Shown here: in pieces, positions 53,518-62,194 of the stretch
Position numbering within the stretch: position 1 is the stretch's first letter
How the letters are laid out: every line of letters begins with the position of its first letter
NCBI RefSeq assembly: GCF_900115045.1
Contig: NZ_FOVC01000001.1
Coordinates: forward strand, 62,001-126,000
Source: Izhakiella capsodis
GTDB taxonomy: Bacteria > Pseudomonadota > Gammaproteobacteria > Enterobacterales > Enterobacteriaceae
DNA: 64,000 nt
Direction: 5' to 3'
Notes under the pieces: model-generated
What the model saw: the letters and a program-made list of their open reading frames with translations, nothing else
The model's database searches: none
What the model was told of the DNA's origin: nothing
Translations under genes and position numbers: made by a program

Positions 53518-55332
53518 TCAGGGCTGCCAGAGAGGATCGTTGCCACTGAGTTTACGGTCAAGAAAAACCGCCGTGCTGATCAGGGCCAGATGGCTGAGCG
53601 CCTGGGGGAAATTCCCCAGGGCAAATCCTTGCACGTTAAACTCCTCGGCGTATAAACCCAGTGGATTGGCGTACTTTAAAAGTTTTTCAAATTCAAAGTG
53701 CGCCTCGTCAAGGCGTCCGGCGCGTGCCAGGCACTCGACATACCAGAATGAGCAGGTGACGAAAAAGCCTTCTTTTCCGCTCAGCTGGTCCGCTGGCGTT
53801 TCCTGCATATCATATCGCCGCACCAGGCCATCATTAACCAGTTTGGCTTTGATTGCATCCAGCGTCGCCAGCCACTCGGGGTCGGTCGCGCCGACAAAAC
53901 GCACCAGTGGCATCAGGAGCATTGAGGCATCAAGATAATGACCGTGGCGGGTTGAGGTAAAATGCCGCAGTTCCGGGTTCCAGAAGTTTTGCCAGATATC
54001 GCTGCGAATCTGATTACGCGCCTCGTTCCAGCGTTGGTAAGGCATAGACAGTGAGCGTTTTTCTCCCAGACGTATCGCCCTATCCAGAGCGACCCAGCAC
54101 ATTATTCGGGAGTGCAGGAAATGCTCGGGCTCACCACGCATCTCCCAGATGCCGGCATCGGGCTGCTCCCAGTTTTCGCATAAGTAGTCGATCATCTTGC
54201 TAACGTGCATCCAGCCACGATTGGAAATTGCCTCGCCATATTTATTGGCAAGATAGATGGCATCCATCAGTTCGCCATAAATATCCAGCTGATGCTGGCG
54301 CCGGGCGTCGTTACCGATGCGTACTGGCTGAGATCCGCCATAGCCGCTGAGGTTATCAAGGGTGCGTTCCTGAAATTCGGTTCCGCTATCCAGCCGGTAC
54401 ATAACCTGTAGTTTTTCCACATCCTGATGGCTGTTTTCAATGCAGCTTGCCACCCAATGGGTAAAATGCCGGGCTTCATCGACATAACCGAGGCGCATTA
54501 AGGCATACATGCTAAAAGAGGCATCACGGATCCACGAGGCCCGATAGTCCCAGTTGCGCTCGCCGCCCAACGCTTCCGGGAGGCCGAAGGTAACAGCGGC
54601 GGCGATAGAACCATGCTGCACTGAGGTAAGCAGTTTTAACGCCAGCGCTGAACGATTGACCATTTCGCGCCAGCGTCCATGATAAGTGCTTTGCTGACTC
54701 CAGCGCCGCCAGGCATGCAAGGTGTCGTGGAAAATAAGATCGCGGGCCTCCTGCGTCAGCGCGGGATCTTCCGCTGCACCCAAGACAAACTCAGCCGACT
54801 CGCCCGCTTTCAGCGTGAAGCACGCCGTTGCCGCCTGGCCGTCTTGATCCAGCTTTACAGGTGAATACAGACGCAGCGTCGGCTGACCCGCAGCGCTGAA
54901 ATCAGCGTATCCCTGTTTGGTGCTCATCATGGTCGTTGCCCGCGCGTAGTCGTGCACCGGCGCACAACGCAAGGTGATGTCCGCTTCGCCTTTAACCATT
55001 TTGATACGTCGTATGATACGGGGTTGCTGATCATCCTGCTGACCGAGTGGCATATAATCAGTCAGCTCGGCCACGCCCTCTTCCGCTAACCAGCGCGTTT
55101 GTAAGATATTGCTCTCCGGCAGATAAATTTGTTGTCGGCGTGCGCTTTTCCATTCCGGAGCGAGACTGAAGAGCCCTGAGCTGTCGCTGTCCAGCAGGGC
55201 GCTGAACACTGACGGGCTGTCGAGATCGGGCCAGCAAAAGTAATCTATGCTGCCGTCACTGGCGACCAGCGCGCAGGTGCGTAAGTCACCAATCACACCG
55301 TGATCGTCAATATGGCGTTTAATCTCATTCAT
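53518..55332 (-). CDS. Glycoside hydrolase family 15 protein (glucoamylase-like)
   Basis: This 604-residue protein has an N-terminal beta-sandwich domain starting IDDHGVIGDLRTCALVASDGSIDY and FCWPDLDSPSVFSALLD, then an (alpha/alpha)6 barrel with GERNWDYRASWIRDASFS, a family hallmark, and WEMRGEPEHFLHSRIMCWVALDRA and DEAHFEFEKLLKYANPLGLYAEEF in the catalytic part. Bacterial members include glucoamylases and trehalases (glucose-releasing inverting enzymes). No signal peptide is seen, so it should act in the cytoplasm. The substrate is not predictable from the neighbours. E. coli lacks a counterpart at this place. Confidence 0.87.
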   Translation of the reverse strand: MNEIKRHIDDHGVIGDLRTCALVASDGSIDYFCWPDLDSPSVFSALLDSDSSGLFSLAPEWKSARRQQIYLPESNILQTRWLAEEGVAELTDYMPLGQQDDQQPRIIRRIKMVKGEADITLRCAPVHDYARATTMMSTKQGYADFSAAGQPTLRLYSPVKLDQDGQAATACFTLKAGESAEFVLGAAEDPALTQEARDLIFHDTLHAWRRWSQQSTYHGRWREMVNRSALALKLLTSVQHGSIAAAVTFGLPEALGGERNWDYRASWIRDASFSMYALMRLGYVDEARHFTHWVASCIENSHQDVEKLQVMYRLDSGTEFQERTLDNLSGYGGSQPVRIGNDARRQHQLDIYGELMDAIYLANKYGEAISNRGWMHVSKMIDYLCENWEQPDAGIWEMRGEPEHFLHSRIMCWVALDRAIRLGEKRSLSMPYQRWNEARNQIRSDIWQNFWNPELRHFTSTRHGHYLDASMLLMPLVRFVGATDPEWLATLDAIKAKLVNDGLVRRYDMQETPADQLSGKEGFFVTCSFWYVECLARAGRLDEAHFEFEKLLKYANPLGLYAEEFNVQGFALGNFPQALSHLALISTAVFLDRKLSGNDPLWQP

Positions 55333-55497
55333 TCCATGCCTCTCAACGCTTCGCAGATTATTCGTATCACCTAACTATAGCCAGCCTGCGTTGATACGCT
55401 TTGATAAATCTGCTCAGAGAGATAATCGTTGGTCTGATTTTAATCGCAATCCTCTGAAAGAGAGCAACCGGCCAGGTCTCGCAGACGGGATGGCGCA

Positions 55498-56088
55498 TTA
55501 TTCGCCCTCATTAGCGTGGTGATTATTCTTTTTATAATTGCGCCATAGCCTGCGTAAAATCAGCGCGGCGATGAACACCAGCACCAGCAAGAAAATATAT
55601 TTCAACGGGTGGCTAAATTTATGCAGCAGGGGACCAATAACCCCGCCTCCGGCGTAACCCAGCGTGACAAAGATAAATGCCCAAATGATAGCGCCGAGTA
55701 TGTTCAGTGGCAGGAAGCGTCGCAGCTTTAGATGGCTGGCGCCAATGATGATTGGACCGACGATGCGCAGGCCGTACATAAAGCGAACGCCAATAACAAA
55801 CCAGATGGGATATTTCTGTATCCACCGCTGTGCTTTATGTATTTGCGGCTGATGCTTTTTGAAACGATTCAGGATGCGATCGCCATAGTGACGACCGATT
55901 AAGTACAGCACGGTATCGCCAATAGTGCCGCCTATTATCGCGACCAGTACCGTCCAGCCATAGTGAAGTAATCCTTCATGGGCGGCTACGCCACCAAGTA
56001 GTGTAAAGGTTTCGCCTTCGGCGATGCAGCCGAAAAAAAGGGCCAGATAACCGTATTGTTCAATTAACTGGCTGATATTGAGATGCAT
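55498..56088 (-). CDS. yohD: YohD-like DedA-family membrane protein
   Basis: This 196-residue DedA/SNARE-associated (VTT) family protein resembles E. coli YohD: EGETFTLLGGVAAHEGLLHYG, the GDTVLYLIGRHYG segment, FVIGVRFMYGLRIVGPIIIGAS with the conserved Arg and Gly, and LGAIIWAFIFVTLGYAGG. DedA proteins act in lipid-carrier recycling and membrane homeostasis. I chose the ATG at 56088 behind GGAGGA; the extension to 56130 is unrelated. Confidence 0.88.
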   Translation of the reverse strand: MHLNISQLIEQYGYLALFFGCIAEGETFTLLGGVAAHEGLLHYGWTVLVAIIGGTIGDTVLYLIGRHYGDRILNRFKKHQPQIHKAQRWIQKYPIWFVIGVRFMYGLRIVGPIIIGASHLKLRRFLPLNILGAIIWAFIFVTLGYAGGGVIGPLLHKFSHPLKYIFLLVLVFIAALILRRLWRNYKKNNHHANEGE

Positions 56089-56472
56089 CCATCCTCCATT
56101 GGTTCGCGGTGAAAATATCGCTGCAGCCAATCGGTTATTTTCGTTCTGTAGATTAACCGGGTAGCTTAAAAGACAATCAGGCAGACGCGTAATTGATGAA
56201 CACTATTATATGTGAAGTGTTTCAGCCATGTTGTCGATGGTGATAATAGCCGTCCGGCATCTGTAACAGTGGCATGATCATGAACCCTGCCCGTGGGCAG
56301 GATGATTTGTTCATCTGATACTGGATACCGCTGTACCTGTGTGCGGTAAGAGAAAAATAGTGCGGGAAGGGTAGGACAAGGTCCGGGTAACAGGGTATGA
56401 TGCCACGCCGTCGTCGCCGGCGACAAAATGCGACACGTACCTGATCCCCATTGATGCTATCCGGTTAATTTA
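56089..56472. other. Intergenic stretch between yohD and pbpG
   Basis: About 380 bases between divergent genes, presumably with both promoters. A 7-base hairpin (CCTGCCC / GGGCAGG, 56285-56300) with a two-base turn is present. An 86-codon minus-strand frame (56166-56426) has no ribosome site and no family match. I see no operator I can name. Confidence 0.5.
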
Positions 56473-57423
56473 ATGTCTGCAAAAAATCGCCTTTCGCTAC
56501 TTTCTCTGGCGCTGTTGCTTTCTGCATCCGCGCTGTTCAATCACGCATCCGCCCGTACAAAATTTGAAGACGTTGCGCCCGTAGCACAGCCGCAAATCGC
56601 CTCAGGCAGCGCGATGGTCGTCGAGAGTAACAGCGGCAAAGTGCTGTTTGAGAGCCATCCCGATCGCGTCCGTCCTATTGCCTCACTCACTAAACTGATG
56701 ACAGCAATGGTGGTGCTGGATGCGCACCAATCGTTGAATGAAATGCTGACGGTGGATATCAGTCATACGCCGGAGATGCGCGGCGTATTTTCTCGCGTAA
56801 AGGTCAACAGCCAGATTAGTCGCAGAAATATGCTGCTGCTGGCGCTGATGTCTTCGGAGAATCGGGCGGCCGCCAGTCTTGCAGCACACTATCCGGGTGG
56901 CTATGCCGCTTTTATCAGAGCGATGAACGCTAAGGCCGCTGCGCTTGGCATGACGCGGACGCATTACGTTGAGCCGACCGGACTCTCGGTGCAAAATGTC
57001 TCAACCGCGCGTGACTTAATTAAACTTCTGCTGGCAACCAAACGCTATCCTCTGATTGGTCAGCTCAGTACCACCCATGAAGAGACCGCGACGTTTAGCC
57101 ATCCGGCTTATCAGTTGCCGTTTAGAAATACTAATCATCTGATTTATAACGACAAATGGACAATAAATCTGACAAAAACCGGATTTACTAATGAGGCGGG
57201 TCACTGCCTGGCAATGCGCACGGTAATGGATCGCAAACCGGTGGCGATGGTGGTATTGGATGCCTTCGGCAAATATACGCATTTTGCTGATGCTAACCGC
57301 ATTCGTGAGTGGATGGAAACCGGTAAAGCCTCACCGGTGCCGGCGGCGGCCCTGAGCTATCGTAAGTCTAAAGCTTCTCAGATGCTCAGCGCCCGTAGCG
57401 TTGAGTCGCAGTCCGTTGAATAA
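56473..57423 (+). CDS. pbpG: PbpG (PBP7), D-alanyl-D-alanine endopeptidase
   Basis: PbpG (316 residues) is a periplasmic low-molecular-weight penicillin-binding protein that cleaves peptidoglycan cross-links. It has a signal peptide (about 1-27). The three active-site motifs are SLTK (Ser71-Lys74), SSEN (Ser128 to Asn130) and KTG in LTKTGFTNEAGH. The sequence follows E. coli PBP7 (SGSAMVVE, RNTNHLIYNDKW-like). It is a single gene here, followed by a separate MscS gene. Confidence 0.95.
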   Translation: MSAKNRLSLLSLALLLSASALFNHASARTKFEDVAPVAQPQIASGSAMVVESNSGKVLFESHPDRVRPIASLTKLMTAMVVLDAHQSLNEMLTVDISHTPEMRGVFSRVKVNSQISRRNMLLLALMSSENRAAASLAAHYPGGYAAFIRAMNAKAAALGMTRTHYVEPTGLSVQNVSTARDLIKLLLATKRYPLIGQLSTTHEETATFSHPAYQLPFRNTNHLIYNDKWTINLTKTGFTNEAGHCLAMRTVMDRKPVAMVVLDAFGKYTHFADANRIREWMETGKASPVPAAALSYRKSKASQMLSARSVESQSVE

Positions 57424-57730
57424 GCAGAACTCATTCTGATTCCGGGGCAGGACTTGATTCTGCCCCCGCGCACGCTGCCTGATTAAGGTGGGCGTCGATC
57501 GTCATCGCTCTCCCCAGAGGCAGCCTTAAAGATACGGCATGCTGATTTTATGCGTAAATGTGACGCCTTGTGTGGTTAGAAAAATCAGAGAAATACGTGA
57601 CGTTTTCCCCCGGTTTTTGTTAATAATTCTTATAGCACTGGCAGCTGGAGCCGCATAAACTGTCGTGCAAAATTTATTCACGATACGATTTATCTTTAGT
57701 TCGCTGATGTAAGCGATGGGAAAATACGCT

Positions 57731-60178
57731 ATGTCCAGGTGGTCAGGGTTTATACGGGTATTTCTGCTGACGTTGATAATGCTTACGCCGCTGACCGTGC
57801 AGGCAGATAATGGTAACAATAATAATGCACCAGTCAGCGAACAGGCAGTAAAGCTCGACCCTAAGGTTGAGCTAACCAAAATGCAAAAAGTGCTGGATAA
57901 GATTAAGCAGCAAGTTTCTGCCGAAAGTAGTGAAACTAAACTTCGCGCGCTCAATGAGCTGACGCTGCAACTCTCTACCGATGCTGATACCCTAGCACAG
58001 GCGCTGGAGCCTCAAAAAGCTCAGCTGCAAACTCAGCTTGGCGTGCTTGGCCCGGCACCCAAGCCAGACAGCGGAGTCAGGGAAACCGCAGAGGTGACCA
58101 GCAAGCGTAAAAAATTGACCAGCCAGATGCTGCAGCTTGACGATCAGATTAAGCAAGCCGAGGCGATCAAAAGCGGTGCGATAAACCTGTCGACCCAGAT
58201 CGTCAACCTGCGCCGCAATGCGTTTAAAACCCAGCTGGCACTGAATGCTGGCAGTATTTTGGGGACGAAATTTTGGGCGCCACTGTTCAATGCTCCACAG
58301 GAAGACAGCAGCAGAATCAGTGATTTTGTTAACGAGCTGAAAGCCACTGCTGCGCTTTGCTGGGAGCCTGACTGGCGCTTTGGCACAATTTTATGGATGG
58401 TGGCAGGTCTGTTGATCGCCTCGTTTGGCCGGCGCTATATGGAGCAGTTTCTTGCCTGGGTTGGCATTCATAAACTGCCAGAGGGCCGACTGCGGCGAAG
58501 TTTCCTCGCCGCTGCGGTTGCTCTGACGACGCTGGCTACGCTGGTGATTGCTTCCGGCTGTTTTGAAATGGCCTTCACTCGCCGTGAGGAAGTGTCAGAT
58601 GACGTGCGTAATTTTGCCGAACTTCTGGTACGACTCAGTGTTCTCTGCGGTTTAATTGCCGGGCTGGGGAGGGCATTTTTATCCACCCGTCGACCCTCCT
58701 GGCGCTTACCATCGATATCTGACCCGGTAGCCTTAGTATTAAAGCCGTTCCCGCCGCTGACTGCCGCGCTGGTTTTCGTTTTCCAGGCGATTGAAAGTTT
58801 TAACATCAGCGCTAACGTCAGTATCACCAAGACGGTGTTTGCCTACGGCCTGACGGCATTGCTGATTGGCTGGACCGCGCTATCCATAAGCTTTCGCAGC
58901 AACCGCGTACGTCGGCAGATGATACAGCAAGGAGAAACGCCTGAAGCGCGTTCAACGCTGGTTGGTTTGATCCAGATGTTCATAACCCTGGTCGGTATCG
59001 CTATCCTGGCCTCCTTGATAATTGGCTATGTCACTCTGGCGCGCTTTCTTAGCTATGAGCTGGTGTGGTTTGGCATTGTTTTTGGCTCGTTCTATATCCT
59101 CAGCCAGCTGGTAGTTGACGGCTGTGAGGCCCTGTTTTCAACGCATAACCGGAGTGGTAAGCGTATCCAGGCTTCGCTGAATATTGACGAACGCTACCTG
59201 GCCCAGGCAGCGTCGCTGCTCTCAGGCCTGGGTAAAACGTTGCTGGTTATCATGGCCGCGATGGCGTTGCTCAACGGAACGTTCAACAGCGCAACGCCGA
59301 TTGAGCTGGTACAAAAACTCATCGGGTTTTGGGGCGGAAAAGGGCTGGAGTCGCTGGATATTGTTCCGGCTCACGTCGTTAATGCGTTGATTTGCCTGAT
59401 TGTCGGTATTTATATCCTGCGCGCGCTGCGTCGCTGGCTGGAAAGTGACTTCCTGCCCAAGACATCGCTGGATATTGGCATGCGCGTCTCGCTGATCACG
59501 CTGATGAGTAACATTGGCTATGTGCTGGTGATCCTGTTGACGCTGTCAATCATGGGATTGCAATGGAATAAGCTGGCGTGGATAGTCAGTGCGCTATCGG
59601 TAGGCATTGGATTTGGCCTCCAGGAGATCGTGAAAAACTTTATCTCCGGGCTAATCCTGTTAACCGAGCGGCCAGTTAAGGTCGGCGATTTGGTCAGCAT
59701 CAGCGGCATTGAAGGCGACATCCGACGGATTAACGTGCGGGCCACGGAAATTCAGCTCTCTGACAAATCCACGGTCATCGTGCCCAATTCACAGCTGATA
59801 TCGCAAAATGTGCGCAATGCGACGATGGGTAACGCCCAGGGCGTCGCGACTATCACCCTGACGTTCCCGTTGGATATCGACCCAACACAGGTTCGCCAGC
59901 TACTGCTGGACGTGTACAGCGAAAACGAGCGAATTCTGGAAAACCCGGAACCCGCGGTGTCGTTTAAGGATCTGACACCGTCCGGTATCACCCTTAGTGT
60001 CACCGGCAACGTGTCAACACCTCGCCTGGTCTCAGGTGCGAAAAGCGATCTGCTGTTTGATATTCTGACCCGGCTGCGTAAAGAGGGCATTGCGCTTTCA
60101 GCGCCACAAACAATGGTTATTGAACGGCGTAATGCAAACACGTCGATGTCCGATCCAGCAGAAGGAGGCCAGATATGA
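57731..60178 (+). CDS. Large MscS-family mechanosensitive channel
   Basis: This protein of about 815 residues has a signal peptide (MSRWSGFIRVF to TPLTVQA), a periplasmic coiled region (about 30-180, with repeated Lys/Gln/Leu heptads, DUF3772-like), many membrane helices (about 205-540) and a C-terminal MscS domain. The pore helix is ALSVGIGFGLQEIVKNFISG and the beta domain reads RPVKVGDLVSISGIEGD and STVIVPNSQLIS. It should release solutes on osmotic downshock. E. coli YbiO and MscM are related but differ in size. The ATG at 57731 is preferred because GGGAAAA precedes it and the signal peptide is then normal; the ATG at 57716 is the alternative. Confidence 0.85.
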   Translation: MSRWSGFIRVFLLTLIMLTPLTVQADNGNNNNAPVSEQAVKLDPKVELTKMQKVLDKIKQQVSAESSETKLRALNELTLQLSTDADTLAQALEPQKAQLQTQLGVLGPAPKPDSGVRETAEVTSKRKKLTSQMLQLDDQIKQAEAIKSGAINLSTQIVNLRRNAFKTQLALNAGSILGTKFWAPLFNAPQEDSSRISDFVNELKATAALCWEPDWRFGTILWMVAGLLIASFGRRYMEQFLAWVGIHKLPEGRLRRSFLAAAVALTTLATLVIASGCFEMAFTRREEVSDDVRNFAELLVRLSVLCGLIAGLGRAFLSTRRPSWRLPSISDPVALVLKPFPPLTAALVFVFQAIESFNISANVSITKTVFAYGLTALLIGWTALSISFRSNRVRRQMIQQGETPEARSTLVGLIQMFITLVGIAILASLIIGYVTLARFLSYELVWFGIVFGSFYILSQLVVDGCEALFSTHNRSGKRIQASLNIDERYLAQAASLLSGLGKTLLVIMAAMALLNGTFNSATPIELVQKLIGFWGGKGLESLDIVPAHVVNALICLIVGIYILRALRRWLESDFLPKTSLDIGMRVSLITLMSNIGYVLVILLTLSIMGLQWNKLAWIVSALSVGIGFGLQEIVKNFISGLILLTERPVKVGDLVSISGIEGDIRRINVRATEIQLSDKSTVIVPNSQLISQNVRNATMGNAQGVATITLTFPLDIDPTQVRQLLLDVYSENERILENPEPAVSFKDLTPSGITLSVTGNVSTPRLVSGAKSDLLFDILTRLRKEGIALSAPQTMVIERRNANTSMSDPAEGGQI

Positions 60179-60300
60179 GAGAAGCGCCGTTTGGTCGCGG
60201 CTTTCCTGTGGGCTTCATGTCTGCAGTGCCGATGCTTTATGCTAATAAAGCCTGTTAGGTTCGACGCCCGTCCCATCTTGTTCCCAGGGCCCCAGGCGGC

Positions 60301-62007
60301 TTAATGCCAGAACCGTTTTTTACTGGTTTTACCAATTCCGGGGTTGAAGCTGTTGGTGGGATCAAGCTGCTGGTAAAACGCCTTGAGCTGAGGCTGCGCT
60401 TCATACAGATGGCCAACGTTATGCTCAGCCGGATACTGGGCACCGCGCTGACGCAGCAGTGCCAGCATCTTCTCTTTCAACACGTGAACATCCACGCCTT
60501 TGCGCACGATATAATCCTGGTGAAACACGTAGCAAAAGAAATGACCGTAGTAGAGACGATGGATCAGCATGTCGTCAAACTCGGCAGGAAGCTGTTCGAA
60601 CCAGTTATTATCGTTACGGCGCAGGGCGATATCCAGCGCCAGAATCTCGCTAACGTCATCCTGATGTACCGCATGATAACGCACGGCAGCACCGGCGGCA
60701 GCGAAGCGGTGCAAAAAAGCTTTGCGTCCTTCTTCTGCTGTGCAGGTAAAAAACGCACCGTCACCCTCAGCAAAAAAACCTGACAGAAAGCGGCGAGCTT
60801 CTTCAACGCCCTCGCCGGACATTTTGAGCATCAGATGATGTTCAAAACGGTGACGATATTGCGTCATGCGCGTGGGTAAATGTGCGGGAAACCAGCCGCT
60901 CATCCGCTGTAACAGGCGATCGATAACATTCGGTGCCACGAAGGATAGCTTGCTCAGTAACGCCTCAGCGCGGCCCTTCAGGGTGAAAAACAGCGGCATA
61001 CGATCGGTGCCGAGTTTGTCGATCATCAAAAAAGTATCTTTGCCATACTTTTCGGCAATATCGAACATATCGCGATGCAGATATTCACCTGCAACCGGAA
61101 GATGGGTGAACTCTGTCAGGATCTGGCGTCGCAGGTTGGTGAGCATTTCGGTGTTGTTGGTGCCGATGTAAAAAACCTGCTGCTCAGGTTCAGCAACGAA
61201 AGTATCCAGTCGCACGGCGAATACTGCCAGCTTGCCGGCGCAGCCAGAGGCTTCAAACAAACGGCGGGCGTCGGCATTAAAGCGTGAAGGCGTGTCGGCA
61301 TCGACATCGCGTACCCGCGTGGCATATTCATTATCTGAGGCGTGGCGTTCGTCATGGTCAACATCTTCAGGGCGCCAGGTTTCGTCGTCCAGCCGCATCA
61401 GAATTTGCTCCGGCGACGCGCCGAGCCGGATACCGAGATGGTTAACCAGCGCCAGTTTCCCCTGCTCATCAATACGGGCATACAGCGCCATTTCGGTCCA
61501 CGCCGGCCCACGTTTAATCAGGGCGCCGCCGGAGTTATTGCATACGCCGCCAACAACTGAGGCACCAATGCAGGACGAACCGATCACCGAATGGGGTTCA
61601 CGCCCCAGCGGTCTGAGGATTTTCTCCAGCTGATAGAGCGTACTGCCAGGAAAGGCCAAGACCTGCTTGCCGCCGTCCAGTAGCTGTACCTGGTTTAACC
61701 GTAACGTGCTGATAATCACGACCGGGCGTTCGTAGTCATTGCCGCTCGGCGTCGATCCTTCGGTCAGTCCGGTATTCGCGGCCTGCATTATCACCATTAT
61801 CTCTGCGTCGACGCAGGCTTGCAGCAAACGCCATTGCTCAAGAAGCGAACCAGGAAACGCCACCGCCAGCGCCTCGCCGCTGCCGGAGCGAAAGCCTTTG
61901 CGATAGCGCTCGGTTTTGCGCGAATCGGTCAGGAGATTTCCTTTGCCAACAATACGTGCCAGCGTGGCGATTAACCTGCGATTTTCGGGCGTAACTGTCG
62001 ATTCCAT
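60301..62007 (-). CDS. dld: Quinone-dependent D-lactate dehydrogenase (Dld)
   Basis: Dld (568 residues) is a peripheral inner-membrane FAD enzyme that oxidises D-lactate to pyruvate and feeds electrons to ubiquinone. The FAD-binding PCMH domain (about 40-220) shows MQAANTGLTEGSTPSG, LAFPGSTLYQLEKIL and GASVVGGVCNNSGGALIKRG. The membrane-binding and C-terminal parts include HRDMFDIAEKYGKDTF, RHRFEHHLMLKMSGEG and GHLYEAQPQLKAFYQQLDP. The length is close to E. coli Dld (571). The pbpG-dld-bglX grouping is also found in E. coli, there without the MscS gene. Confidence 0.96.
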   Translation of the reverse strand: MESTVTPENRRLIATLARIVGKGNLLTDSRKTERYRKGFRSGSGEALAVAFPGSLLEQWRLLQACVDAEIMVIMQAANTGLTEGSTPSGNDYERPVVIISTLRLNQVQLLDGGKQVLAFPGSTLYQLEKILRPLGREPHSVIGSSCIGASVVGGVCNNSGGALIKRGPAWTEMALYARIDEQGKLALVNHLGIRLGASPEQILMRLDDETWRPEDVDHDERHASDNEYATRVRDVDADTPSRFNADARRLFEASGCAGKLAVFAVRLDTFVAEPEQQVFYIGTNNTEMLTNLRRQILTEFTHLPVAGEYLHRDMFDIAEKYGKDTFLMIDKLGTDRMPLFFTLKGRAEALLSKLSFVAPNVIDRLLQRMSGWFPAHLPTRMTQYRHRFEHHLMLKMSGEGVEEARRFLSGFFAEGDGAFFTCTAEEGRKAFLHRFAAAGAAVRYHAVHQDDVSEILALDIALRRNDNNWFEQLPAEFDDMLIHRLYYGHFFCYVFHQDYIVRKGVDVHVLKEKMLALLRQRGAQYPAEHNVGHLYEAQPQLKAFYQQLDPTNSFNPGIGKTSKKRFWH

Positions 62008-62194
62008 AATCTGTCCTTTTATGTCATTCGAGCATTGTCCATAGCAGCCGGCCTCTGAACGTGGTTCAGGCTAGCGGCCTCTCAGCCTGATTTTATAGCG
62101 CTGTGCGCGTGTGCCATGTTATGACAAATTGCGCTAATCTGTAACGTTGAGTTCAGGACCTCTTGTAGGCAACGCATTGAGAGAGCATTTTTTG

